The notes below the pieces were generated by a model. That model searched no databases. It worked only from the letters and a program-made list of their open reading frames with translations, and was not told the DNA's origin. Positions 1 to 5,456 of a DNA stretch of 10,490 bases are shown piece by piece. The stretch is from Rhizobiaceae bacterium (GTDB taxonomy: Bacteria; Pseudomonadota; Alphaproteobacteria; Rhizobiales; Rhizobiaceae): assembly GCA_020696915.1 (NCBI GenBank), contig JAJFMR010000071.1, forward strand, positions 1 to 10,490, given 5' to 3'. The position numbers and the translations under genes were made by a program. How positions within the stretch are numbered: position 1 is the first letter of the stretch; the number at the start of each line of letters is the position of its first letter.

Positions 1-412
1 ATGCCACTTCCGGGAAGTAGCGGTGCATGAAGCTGACCGTGAGCTTTCCACGCGACGCTTCGGCACTGTCGATGATCGCACGGCATTGCCGGCTGTCCAT
101 TGCCATCGGCTTCTGCAGCAGCACCGACTTCCCTGCCGCGAGCGCATCGATGGCCATGCGCTCATGCATGTCGTCGGGGGAAGCCACGACGACGCCCTGG
201 ATGGAGGGATCGTCGAGCACGGCGCGATAGTCGATCTCGACTCCCGGAATGCCGAGCAGCGCCGCCTTCGCTGCGGTCATGTCGCGGCGACGGCCGACCA
301 GGGTAGACACGGTAGCCCCGCCGGCGGCCCTGATACCATGGACATGGTAGTCCGAAATGAAACCGGCGCCGATGACGGCGACGGCAATGGTTTCCGAGGC
401 GGGGGGCGGCAT
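1..412 (-). CDS. Gfo/Idh/MocA family NAD(P)-dependent oxidoreductase (N-terminal part, truncated by window edge)
   Basis: The first 137 codons are present and the rest lies beyond the left edge. The protein opens with a Rossmann strand and a GAGFIS dinucleotide-binding loop (residues 15-20), followed by the family pattern of a short polar loop ASPDDMH (77-83) and LLQKPMA (98-104), where Lys101 is the usual catalytic or substrate-contacting lysine. A later FMHRYFPE segment matches the start of the C-terminal substrate domain in this family. Members oxidise or reduce sugars, inositols and related polyols in the cytoplasm. The start at ATG 412 places the Rossmann strand at the usual distance. 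An in-frame ATG at 451 is possible but lies in the loop of a 9-bp hairpin. The motif carries Gln where most relatives have Glu (EKP), a variant also known in the family. The gene is the last visible member of the minus-strand transporter operon, 59 bases after the binding-protein gene. Substrate unknown. Confidence 0.9.
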   Translation of the reverse strand, partial: MPPPASETIAVAVIGAGFISDYHVHGIRAAGGATVSTLVGRRRDMTAAKAALLGIPGVEIDYRAVLDDPSIQGVVVASPDDMHERMAIDALAAGKSVLLQKPMAMDSRQCRAIIDSAEASRGKLTVSFMHRYFPEVA

Positions 413-436
413 GCTGCGATCCGGGAGCTTGACGGG

Positions 437-460
437 CCGGCGCCCGTTCATGGGCGCCGG
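437..460. promoter_or_regulatory. Perfect 9-bp inverted repeat between binding-protein and oxidoreductase genes
   Basis: CCGGCGCCC at 437-445 pairs exactly with GGGCGCCGG at 452-460 across a six-base loop. It begins 11 bases past the binding-protein stop codon (472-474, read on the minus strand) and ends 24 bases before the oxidoreductase ATG at 412. No run of T follows on the minus strand, so it does not look like a full intrinsic terminator. An intercistronic mRNA hairpin that stabilises the upstream message or lowers read-through into the dehydrogenase gene is the more likely reading. The pairing is seen directly; the role is inferred. Confidence 0.45.
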
Positions 461-471
461 TTATGCCTCCA

Positions 472-1524
472 TCAGGGCTTCCACTGGCCCTCGACGACGA
501 CCAGCGAGGGATCGACGGCCTTCATCGGGTCCGTGTAGGTGTAAGTCAGCACGTCCATCGCGTCGCCCTGGATGCGGTTGGTCGCCTTCAGGAAGTCGGC
601 GATCGCTTTCATGTCCTCGACATAGGCTTCGTCGACGGTCGGGTCGAAGGTGTAGTCGGAGATCAGTTGCTGGTTCATCTCGAGGGGCTGCTTCTGGAAG
701 TCGGAGTAGATCTTCAGCACCTCGTCGCGGTTCGCCGGGTCCGCAACATAGGCCTGCGCCTTCAGCAGCACCTTCACCAGCGCGTTGGTGGCGTTCGGGT
801 GCTCGCGGACCCAGTCCTGCGACGCGATCCATACCGTGCGGTTGTTCGACACCGGAACCTCCTCGCCCTCGTTCTTGGCAAAGAAGCTCTTCGTGCCCGA
901 ATGAACGATCCTGGCGTCCTGTTCCTTGACGGCACGGTAGGGAAAGGGCTCCCAGAAAATGATGCCCTGTATCTCGTTGTTGGCCATCGCCGCCAGCGCC
1001 TCCGGCGGGGCGAGATTGACGGTCTGGAACTTGCTCGCATCCAGCCCGTAGTGCTCGGCCATATTGGCGAGAAGCGCACCCGACGTCGAGCTGAGGAGCA
1101 GGCCGAGCTTGACCTTGTAGAGGTCCTCGGGAGTTTCGACACCCGCATCCTTTCGCACGACGATCTTCTCCAGGCCGTGGCTGACCGCGTTGGTGCCCAG
1201 CACGACGACTGGCACGCCGTTGTGCGCCATCGACACCGGAGGCAGGTTGCCCGGGGTCCAGAGCTGAATCTCTCCCGCCAGCAGCGCCTCGCCGGCAAGG
1301 TTGCCGGAAGCGAAGGTCTTGAACTCGACGTTCTTGAAGCCCGCCTCGGCGAACCAGCCCTTCTCCCGGGCGACGATGTGAACCAGGAAAGGCAGATCGG
1401 GCCCGATGCTCATATTTATGGTGTCCGTCTCCACTTCCTGCGCCGCGAGCGGAGCGACGGACCCGGCCACCGAGATCAATCCGGCAGCGATCGTCGCCTT
1501 GAGCAGTCCTGCAAGTGTTGTCAT
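472..1524 (-). CDS. ABC transporter substrate-binding protein, NitT/TauT/SsuA (nitrate/sulfonate/taurine) type
   Basis: This 350-residue periplasmic solute receptor would deliver its ligand to the two permeases encoded just upstream. The N-terminus is a Sec-type signal peptide with a short hydrophobic core (about residues 4-28) and likely cleavage after the PLAA at 25-28. The mature protein has the NMT1/SsuA-like pattern: a first lobe reading IGPDLPFLVHIVAREKGWF, a GNLAGEALLAGEIQLW segment that scores the bound ligand region, then APPEALAAMANNEIQGIIFWEPFP in the second lobe. These features are typical of TauA/SsuA/ThiY-type receptors. The ATG at 1524 is preceded by GGGAG at 1535-1531 with six bases of spacing, so the start is secure. 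The gene follows permease B after a gap of 36 bases. The family covers sulfonates, nitrate, cyanate, aromatic acids and pyrimidine precursors, so the ligand cannot be fixed here. Confidence 0.9.
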   Translation of the reverse strand: MTTLAGLLKATIAAGLISVAGSVAPLAAQEVETDTINMSIGPDLPFLVHIVAREKGWFAEAGFKNVEFKTFASGNLAGEALLAGEIQLWTPGNLPPVSMAHNGVPVVVLGTNAVSHGLEKIVVRKDAGVETPEDLYKVKLGLLLSSTSGALLANMAEHYGLDASKFQTVNLAPPEALAAMANNEIQGIIFWEPFPYRAVKEQDARIVHSGTKSFFAKNEGEEVPVSNNRTVWIASQDWVREHPNATNALVKVLLKAQAYVADPANRDEVLKIYSDFQKQPLEMNQQLISDYTFDPTVDEAYVEDMKAIADFLKATNRIQGDAMDVLTYTYTDPMKAVDPSLVVVEGQWKP

Positions 1525-1554
1525 TGCGTTCTCCCTTGTGGTTTTCCTGTTCGA

Positions 1555-1569
1555 GGGACGTCACGTCCC
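1555..1569. promoter_or_regulatory. Palindrome over the stop codon of permease B
   Basis: GGGACGTCACGTCCC is a perfect inverted repeat around a single central base; as RNA it forms a six-pair stem with a three-base loop. The stop codon of permease B (1561-1563) is exactly the loop, and the next gene, the binding protein, starts at 1524. Such intercistronic hairpins next to binding-protein genes are known in other ABC operons to stabilise the downstream message and raise receptor output over permease output. That role is inferred here. Confidence 0.35.
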
Positions 1570-2340
1570 GTGCCAGCGTCCTATCCAACGCTTGGTCGCC
1601 GCGCCGATGGCCGCGTCGGTGACGAGGTTGAGCAGTCCGATGAGCAGGATGCCGACGATGATGACGCCGACCGATCCGCCGGTGTTCCGCTCGTTGATGA
1701 TCATGTAGCCAAGCCCCCGGTCGGCAGCGACCAGTTCCGCCGCGACCAGCACGCCGAAGCTCAGGCCCCAGCCGATGCGAACGCCCGTCGCCAGGTCCGG
1801 AGCCGCCGCCGGGACGGCGACGCGAAACAGGAGAGGAACGCCGCCGAGGCCCATGGTCTGGCCCGCCCGCAACAGCATCGGGTCGATGCTGCGCATGCCG
1901 TGATAGGCGGAGGTCACGACTGGAAAGAAGGCGCCGAGGAAGATGATGAAGAATTTCGACGGCTCGCCCAGGCCGAACCAGATGATTGCGAGCGGGATCC
2001 AGGCGAGCGGCGGGATCGGCCGGAGGAGTTCGATCAGCGGTCTCGCGATCATGCCGAAGGTACGATACCAGCCGGCCGCAATGCCGATGACAGCTCCGGC
2101 CGACGCGCCGAGCCCGAAGCCCGAAAACACCCGAAACAGGCTCCAGGCGAGATTTTCCCCGACGGTTTCGGCGGTCAGCCGCGCGGCTGCCATCTCGATG
2201 GCCAGCAGGGGGCTCGGAAAGAGCTGCGGGTCGACCAGCCCGGTGCGGGCCGCGATCTCCCAGATCGCCACGAGGCCGAAGGCGCCGACCGCGCCGACGG
2301 CGAGGTCGCTGTCGCGCAGGCGCCGCGCCAGGGCGTTCAC
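1561..2340 (-). CDS. ABC transporter permease B, NitT/TauT/SsuC type
   Basis: A 259-residue integral inner-membrane protein of the BPD_transp_1 superfamily. It has about six hydrophobic segments, beginning with LAVGAVGAFGLVAIWEIAA. The family fingerprint PSPL (after the first membrane segment), the RPIPPLAWIPLAIIWFGLG stretch and the cytoplasmic coupling loop (RAGQTMGLGGVPLLFRVAVPAAAP, the EAA-like loop that contacts the ATPase) are all visible. Length is typical of SsuC/TauC. No ATG is available near the N-terminus. The chosen start is GTG 2340-2338, which overlaps the TGA of permease A as GTGA and has GAGG seven bases upstream. It should pair with permease A as a heterodimeric channel served by the ATPase encoded at the head of the operon. 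Confidence 0.9.
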   Translation of the reverse strand: MNALARRLRDSDLAVGAVGAFGLVAIWEIAARTGLVDPQLFPSPLLAIEMAAARLTAETVGENLAWSLFRVFSGFGLGASAGAVIGIAAGWYRTFGMIARPLIELLRPIPPLAWIPLAIIWFGLGEPSKFFIIFLGAFFPVVTSAYHGMRSIDPMLLRAGQTMGLGGVPLLFRVAVPAAAPDLATGVRIGWGLSFGVLVAAELVAADRGLGYMIINERNTGGSVGVIIVGILLIGLLNLVTDAAIGAATKRWIGRWHGT

Positions 2341-3128
2341 CGCCGCACCTCGTCGAGGCTGCCCGACCAGGGCAGGAGCAACCGCTCCAGCCCTGCCAGA
2401 CCGGATGAAATGGCAAAGCCGAGCATGCCGATGACCAGCATTCCGATCATCGTGATCTCGCTGCGGTAGAATGTGCGGGCCTCCATGATGAGGGCCCCCA
2501 GTCCCTCGATGGTGCCGATCATCTCGGCGCCGACGATGACCATGAAGCCGACACCGAGCGCCATGCGCGCCCCCGCGAAGATCCGCGGCAGCGCCGCGGG
2601 GAGGACCACCGTGCGGTAGAGTTCGATTCCGGCAACCCCGAACGACCTGGCTGCCCTGATGAGCATTGGGTCGACATACCTCACCCCAGCGATCACGTTT
2701 GACAGCATGGTCCAGAAGCAGCCATAGGCGATCAGCACGATCTTGGTCAGCTCGCCGGCGCCGAACCACACGATCACCAGCGGCAGCAGGCTGAGTGTCG
2801 CGATCGAACGGCAGAAGACCACGACTGGCGCCGTCAGTCTGTCGAGGAAGGGCAGGGCTCCGATGAGCAGGCCGAGTGGAATGGCCAGCACCAGCGCAGC
2901 GAGATAGCCCTGCAGCACTCGACCGATGGTGACCAGCGTGTGCGACCAGATCGAGACGCCGGTCGGGAAGCCGGTCGTCGACAGCTCGACGAAACCCCTG
3001 GCGATGCGGCTGGCGGGGGGAAACTGGTAGGGTTTGAGATAGCCGAACCGAACCGCCAGTTCCCAGGCAAGCAGCGCAGCTCCAATCACCGCCGCCGACA
3101 CCGCAAACCTGGCGAGCCGCGCTCTCAA
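2337..3128 (-). CDS. ABC transporter permease A, NitT/TauT/SsuC type
   Basis: A 263-residue inner-membrane permease, paralogous to permease B. Membrane segments start with FAVSAAVIGAALLAWELAV. The family landmarks FPPASRIARGF, RSIATLSLLPLVIVWFGAGE and the coupling loop RAARSFGVAGIELYRTVVLPAALP are in the same order as in permease B. The reading frame stays open a further 200 bases upstream, but that part lies antiparallel-free inside the ATPase gene and has no membrane character. The start is therefore placed at TTG 3128-3126, which overlaps the ATPase stop codon as TTGA; the only nearby ribosome-binding match is a weak GGAACGAG. Translation is probably coupled to the ATPase gene. Two different permease genes, instead of one as in TauC or SsuC systems, imply a heterodimeric channel. 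The product family is certain, the exact start less so. Confidence 0.88.
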   Translation of the reverse strand: MRARLARFAVSAAVIGAALLAWELAVRFGYLKPYQFPPASRIARGFVELSTTGFPTGVSIWSHTLVTIGRVLQGYLAALVLAIPLGLLIGALPFLDRLTAPVVVFCRSIATLSLLPLVIVWFGAGELTKIVLIAYGCFWTMLSNVIAGVRYVDPMLIRAARSFGVAGIELYRTVVLPAALPRIFAGARMALGVGFMVIVGAEMIGTIEGLGALIMEARTFYRSEITMIGMLVIGMLGFAISSGLAGLERLLLPWSGSLDEVRR

Positions 3129-3880
3129 GACGAAAGCTCGTTCCAGATGTCTTCGTAGAGCGCATTGAAGCTCGGTGCCGTGCGGGACCGTGGCCGCTCC
3201 ATCCCGACCTCGAAGATGCGCTTGATGCGGCCGGGGTTGGCTGCAAGCAGCACGATCCGGTCGGACAGGATCAGCGCCTCGTTGATCGAGTGCGTGACGA
3301 AGACGACGGTCTTGCGCCGTGCCTGCCATATGCGCAGCAATTCCTGCTGGAGCTCGATCCGGGTGAGCTCGTCGAGCGCTCCGAACGGCTCGTCCATCAG
3401 CAGGATCTGCGGATCGAGCGCCAGCGCTCGCGCGATGGAGACGCGCTGCTGCATGCCGCCCGACAATTCGCGCGGATATTTTGTCGCCGCTGCCTGCAGT
3501 CCGACAAGCCGCAGAAGCTCCATGCTGCGGGCGCGGCGTTGGCGTTTCGACAGTCCAGCGTTGCGGAAGCCAAACCCGACATTGTCAACCGCGGCAAGCC
3601 AGGGAAAGAGCGCGTGCTGCTGGAAGACCACGCCCTGGCCCTGGCCTGGCCCGGTCACCGGACGCCCGGCGATCGCGACGCTCCCGCCGCTTGCCGCCTC
3701 GAGGCCGGCGATGATGTTGAGCAGCGTGGTCTTTCCGCAGCCGCTGCGGCCGACGAGCGAAACGAATTCGTTCTCGGCAATCGCCAGATCGATGCCGCTG
3801 AGCACCGAAACCGCACCGCCGCCCCGTGCCGGGAACGACTTTCGGACAGAAGAAATCTCGATGAACGGGACGTTCACCAC
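3125..3880 (-). CDS. ABC transporter ATP-binding protein, NitT/TauT/SsuB type
   Basis: A 251-residue cytoplasmic ATPase that powers the NitT/TauT-type importer. With the start at GTG 3880 it has Walker A GRSGCGKT (44-51), a Q-loop VFQQH, the ABC signature LSGGMQQR (139-146), Walker B ILLMDEP with catalytic Glu164, the D-loop GALD, and the switch His197 in FVTHSINEAL. The PFGALDELTR and LAANPGRI stretches are typical of SsuB/TauB. Two starts compete. GTG 3880 has AGGAG eight bases upstream and puts the first beta strand (FIEISSVRKSF) where relatives have it. ATG 3940 also has a purine-rich GGGAG eight bases upstream and would add 20 residues with no family resemblance. The first is preferred. 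The gene heads the minus-strand operon and is divergent from the regulator gene. Confidence 0.92.
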   Translation of the reverse strand: MVNVPFIEISSVRKSFPARGGGAVSVLSGIDLAIAENEFVSLVGRSGCGKTTLLNIIAGLEAASGGSVAIAGRPVTGPGQGQGVVFQQHALFPWLAAVDNVGFGFRNAGLSKRQRRARSMELLRLVGLQAAATKYPRELSGGMQQRVSIARALALDPQILLMDEPFGALDELTRIELQQELLRIWQARRKTVVFVTHSINEALILSDRIVLLAANPGRIKRIFEVGMERPRSRTAPSFNALYEDIWNELSS

Positions 3881-3992
3881 AGGATGTTCTCCTCGCGACC
3901 ATTCCGGCCTGCGCAGTGCGAGATGGGCGCGGGGCGCCATCGTACCCTCTCCCTGGCGCCCTCGGACGGTCGCCCCTGGAAGCGTAGCAATT

Positions 3993-4037
3993 CAATTTGT
4001 GAAGTGCAATTTGTATTTGGGAATGATACAATATAGT
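3993..4037. promoter_or_regulatory. AT-rich divergent control region with repeats and a probable regulator -10 element
   Basis: Within a GC-rich locus this stretch is conspicuously AT-rich. It has a direct repeat CAATTTGT at 3993-4000 and 4007-4014 (14 bases apart), and an inverted pair TTGTAT (4011-4016) and ATACAA (4026-4031) nine bases apart. The right half extends to ATACAATAT (4026-4034), which recurs inverted at 5380-5388 ahead of the right-arm operon. TATAGT at 4032-4037 is a good sigma-70 -10 match for the plus-strand regulator gene; TTTGTA at 4010-4015 is a poor -35. Overlap of the repeats with the -10 suggests autorepression and shared control of the minus-strand ABC operon. Operator identity is inferred. 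Confidence 0.5.
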
Positions 4038-4098
4038 GCGATCTGGACATTGAGGCCCAACGTCGCCGGGTGTGGAATCCAAGGCAGGGTGGCGACAG

Positions 4099-5307
4099 AT
4101 GTATTCGGACAAACCGGCCGACCGACTGCTTGCCGCAGGGAGCACGAAGGCCGCGGGCTCGGCGGACATCGTGCTCGAAGCGCTGTACGATCTGATCGCG
4201 GTCAGTGAGGACGGCGCCCGTCTGCCGACCGTGCGTGACTTGATGAGGAGATACCAGGTCAGTCAGGCGGTTGTGCAGGGAGCTGTCGGCAGGCTGCGCG
4301 GACAAGGGCTGCTGACCTCGCAGGTTGGTCGCGGAACCTATGTCGTGAAGGGTGGCGCCGCAGCGAACCGAGCGCGAGAAGCGGCGGGCCAGGCGGTGCT
4401 CGACAGCCTGCTCATCCTGTCCAACGCCAGCATGAACGAGCGCTGCGTGCTCGTCCAGAATCACATCGTCGACAAGATGTCGCGCGACGGCAGCAAGGTC
4501 GTGCAGATCTCGTATCATCATACGGATCATCTGCTCGAGATTCTCGGCTCGATTCCGAACTTCGACGCTGCCGTTCTGCAGTCCCATTACGAAAGCATTC
4601 CGGTCCGCCTGCTGCGTCTCCTCCAGCAGAAATGCAAGGCGGTGGTCGTCGACGGACACACCGTCTCCGGCGTCGACGTCGACCGGGTCGGCACCGACTG
4701 GGAGGACGCGCTGGAGCTTGCGCTCCGGCACTTGTGCGATCTTGGTCACAGGAGCTTCGGCATGGTTTCGCTTAACACGGCGGCGCAGCCGATCCTTGCG
4801 GTCAGACGCGCCTTCACACGCCATCTCGCGATCGGCCGCGAAGGCCTGGAATTTTTCCCGCCTGTCACGCTTCAGCATGTTCTTCACCCTACCCAAAGCG
4901 TCTGCGACCCACTCGAAGAGGCGCTGGCGCCGCTTGTCGCAGCCAGTGGCAAACTCCCCTTCACGGCCCTGGTCACCCTCGGCATCTCGGATACGCTCGG
5001 CCTGACGCAGATGCTCGAGCGGCTCGGCATCCGATGGCCGGAGCAACTCAGCCTGGTCGTGCTCGGGCACCGTGACGTACCGGCCGAGCATATCGGCGCC
5101 ATGACGATATCGGGCAGTTCCCATCAGGAGGCGGCGGAGAGCCTGGTGGAGACGATCAGGCGCCGGATCGCCAACCCCGACCTGCCACCCCAGATCAGCT
5201 ATCTTCGCTGCGACCAGGTCGTTCGCCGGAGCACGGCCCGGGTTCAGTCCCCGCGACGACGCACCGCGTCGCATGGCTCCGACCCCGCCCTCGAACAGCC
5301 TGGCTGA
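4099..5307 (+). CDS. GntR/LacI hybrid transcriptional regulator (GntR winged helix plus LacI-type sensor domain)
   Basis: A 402-residue cytoplasmic DNA-binding regulator. Residues about 23-83 form a GntR-type winged helix: LPTVRDLMRRYQVSQAVVQGAVGRLRGQGLL followed by the wing VGRGTYVV. Residues about 100-375 have a periplasmic-binding-protein fold of the LacI/GalR/RbsB kind, with LRHLCDLGHRSFGMVSLN and the block FTALVTLGISDTLGLTQMLERLGIRWPEQLSLVVLGH, both close to LacI-family signatures. This is the architecture of AraR-like regulators that release DNA when a sugar binds. ATG 4099 is chosen because AGGGTGG (4086-4092) sits six bases upstream; GTG 4072 in the same frame would add nine residues and has no ribosome-binding match. 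The C-terminal 25 residues are basic and unstructured-looking. It is transcribed away from the ABC operon and points at the right-arm operon; the probable ligand is the imported solute or a breakdown product. Confidence 0.9.
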   Translation: MYSDKPADRLLAAGSTKAAGSADIVLEALYDLIAVSEDGARLPTVRDLMRRYQVSQAVVQGAVGRLRGQGLLTSQVGRGTYVVKGGAAANRAREAAGQAVLDSLLILSNASMNERCVLVQNHIVDKMSRDGSKVVQISYHHTDHLLEILGSIPNFDAAVLQSHYESIPVRLLRLLQQKCKAVVVDGHTVSGVDVDRVGTDWEDALELALRHLCDLGHRSFGMVSLNTAAQPILAVRRAFTRHLAIGREGLEFFPPVTLQHVLHPTQSVCDPLEEALAPLVAASGKLPFTALVTLGISDTLGLTQMLERLGIRWPEQLSLVVLGHRDVPAEHIGAMTISGSSHQEAAESLVETIRRRIANPDLPPQISYLRCDQVVRRSTARVQSPRRRTASHGSDPALEQPG

Positions 5308-5344
5308 CGGCCGTCCGCACAGCCGCCCCGCAGGAACTTTCCGC

Positions 5345-5373
5345 TTGCGGGCAAGTCACATGCGGCCTAATTT
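5345..5373 (+). promoter_or_regulatory. Possible sigma-70 promoter for the right-arm operon
   Basis: TTGCGG (5345-5350) and TAATTT (5368-5373) are separated by 17 bases, which is the ideal spacing, but each matches its consensus at only about half of its positions. A start site near 5380 would fall inside the palindrome at 5375-5389, a classic arrangement for repression. The -35 half lies within a small palindrome, CTTGC-GG-GCAAG (5344-5355). The elements are weak, so this is only a candidate. Confidence 0.25.
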
Positions 5374-5374
5374 C

Positions 5375-5389
5375 AATACATATTGTATT
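5375..5389. promoter_or_regulatory. Probable regulator operator upstream of the right-arm operon
   Basis: AATACATATTGTATT is an inverted repeat with perfect six-base arms (AATACA and TGTATT) around a three-base centre. It is the only strongly AT-rich stretch in the 149-base gap between the regulator stop and the hydrolase start. Read on the minus strand it contains ATACAATAT, identical over nine bases to 4026-4034 in the divergent control region. Symmetric sites of this length are typical targets of dimeric GntR- or LacI-type proteins, so the neighbouring regulator is the natural candidate to bind it. Confidence 0.55.
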
Positions 5390-5403
5390 AGCGGCGAAGC
5401 CGA

Positions 5404-5435
5404 CTGCCGGCAGGCGGAAGGTGCCGGCCTTCCGC
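5404..5435 (+). promoter_or_regulatory. Tandem hairpins in the leader of the PHP hydrolase gene
   Basis: CTGCCGGCAG (5404-5413) is a perfect 10-base palindrome. It is followed without a gap by a perfect eight-pair stem, GCGGAAGG (5414-5421) and CCTTCCGC (5428-5435), with a six-base loop TGCCGG that repeats the core of the first palindrome. The second stem ends 21 bases before the ATG at 5457 and just before the purine-rich GGAGAGAG that should act as ribosome-binding site. No T-tract follows. A leader structure affecting translation or mRNA stability is the simplest reading; the pairing is seen, the role is inferred. Confidence 0.4.
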
Positions 5436-5456
5436 AAACGGAGAGAGCGCATCGAC

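Noticed and set aside
463..2469. Long plus-strand open frame (668 codons) and its minus-strand counterpart 461-2416
   Set aside because: Both are shadows of the receptor and permease B genes: no motifs, extreme Arg/Gly/Asp bias, and the true frames show signal peptide, membrane spans and family signatures.
1561..3246. Single 561-residue permease fusion on the minus strand
   Set aside because: The frame is open through the region, but its upstream half is the wrong frame of permease A. The true permease B start is at the GTGA overlap at 2340.
3874..5274. Minus-strand open frame of 466 codons opposite the regulator gene
   Set aside because: The plus-strand frame has an unmistakable winged helix and LacI-type sensor; the opposite frame has no recognisable domain and spans the divergent promoter region.
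5404..5435. Intrinsic terminator for the regulator gene
   Set aside because: The stems are strong, but no run of T follows on the plus strand, and the structure lies about 100 bases beyond the regulator stop and close to the next gene's start, so a leader element is preferred.
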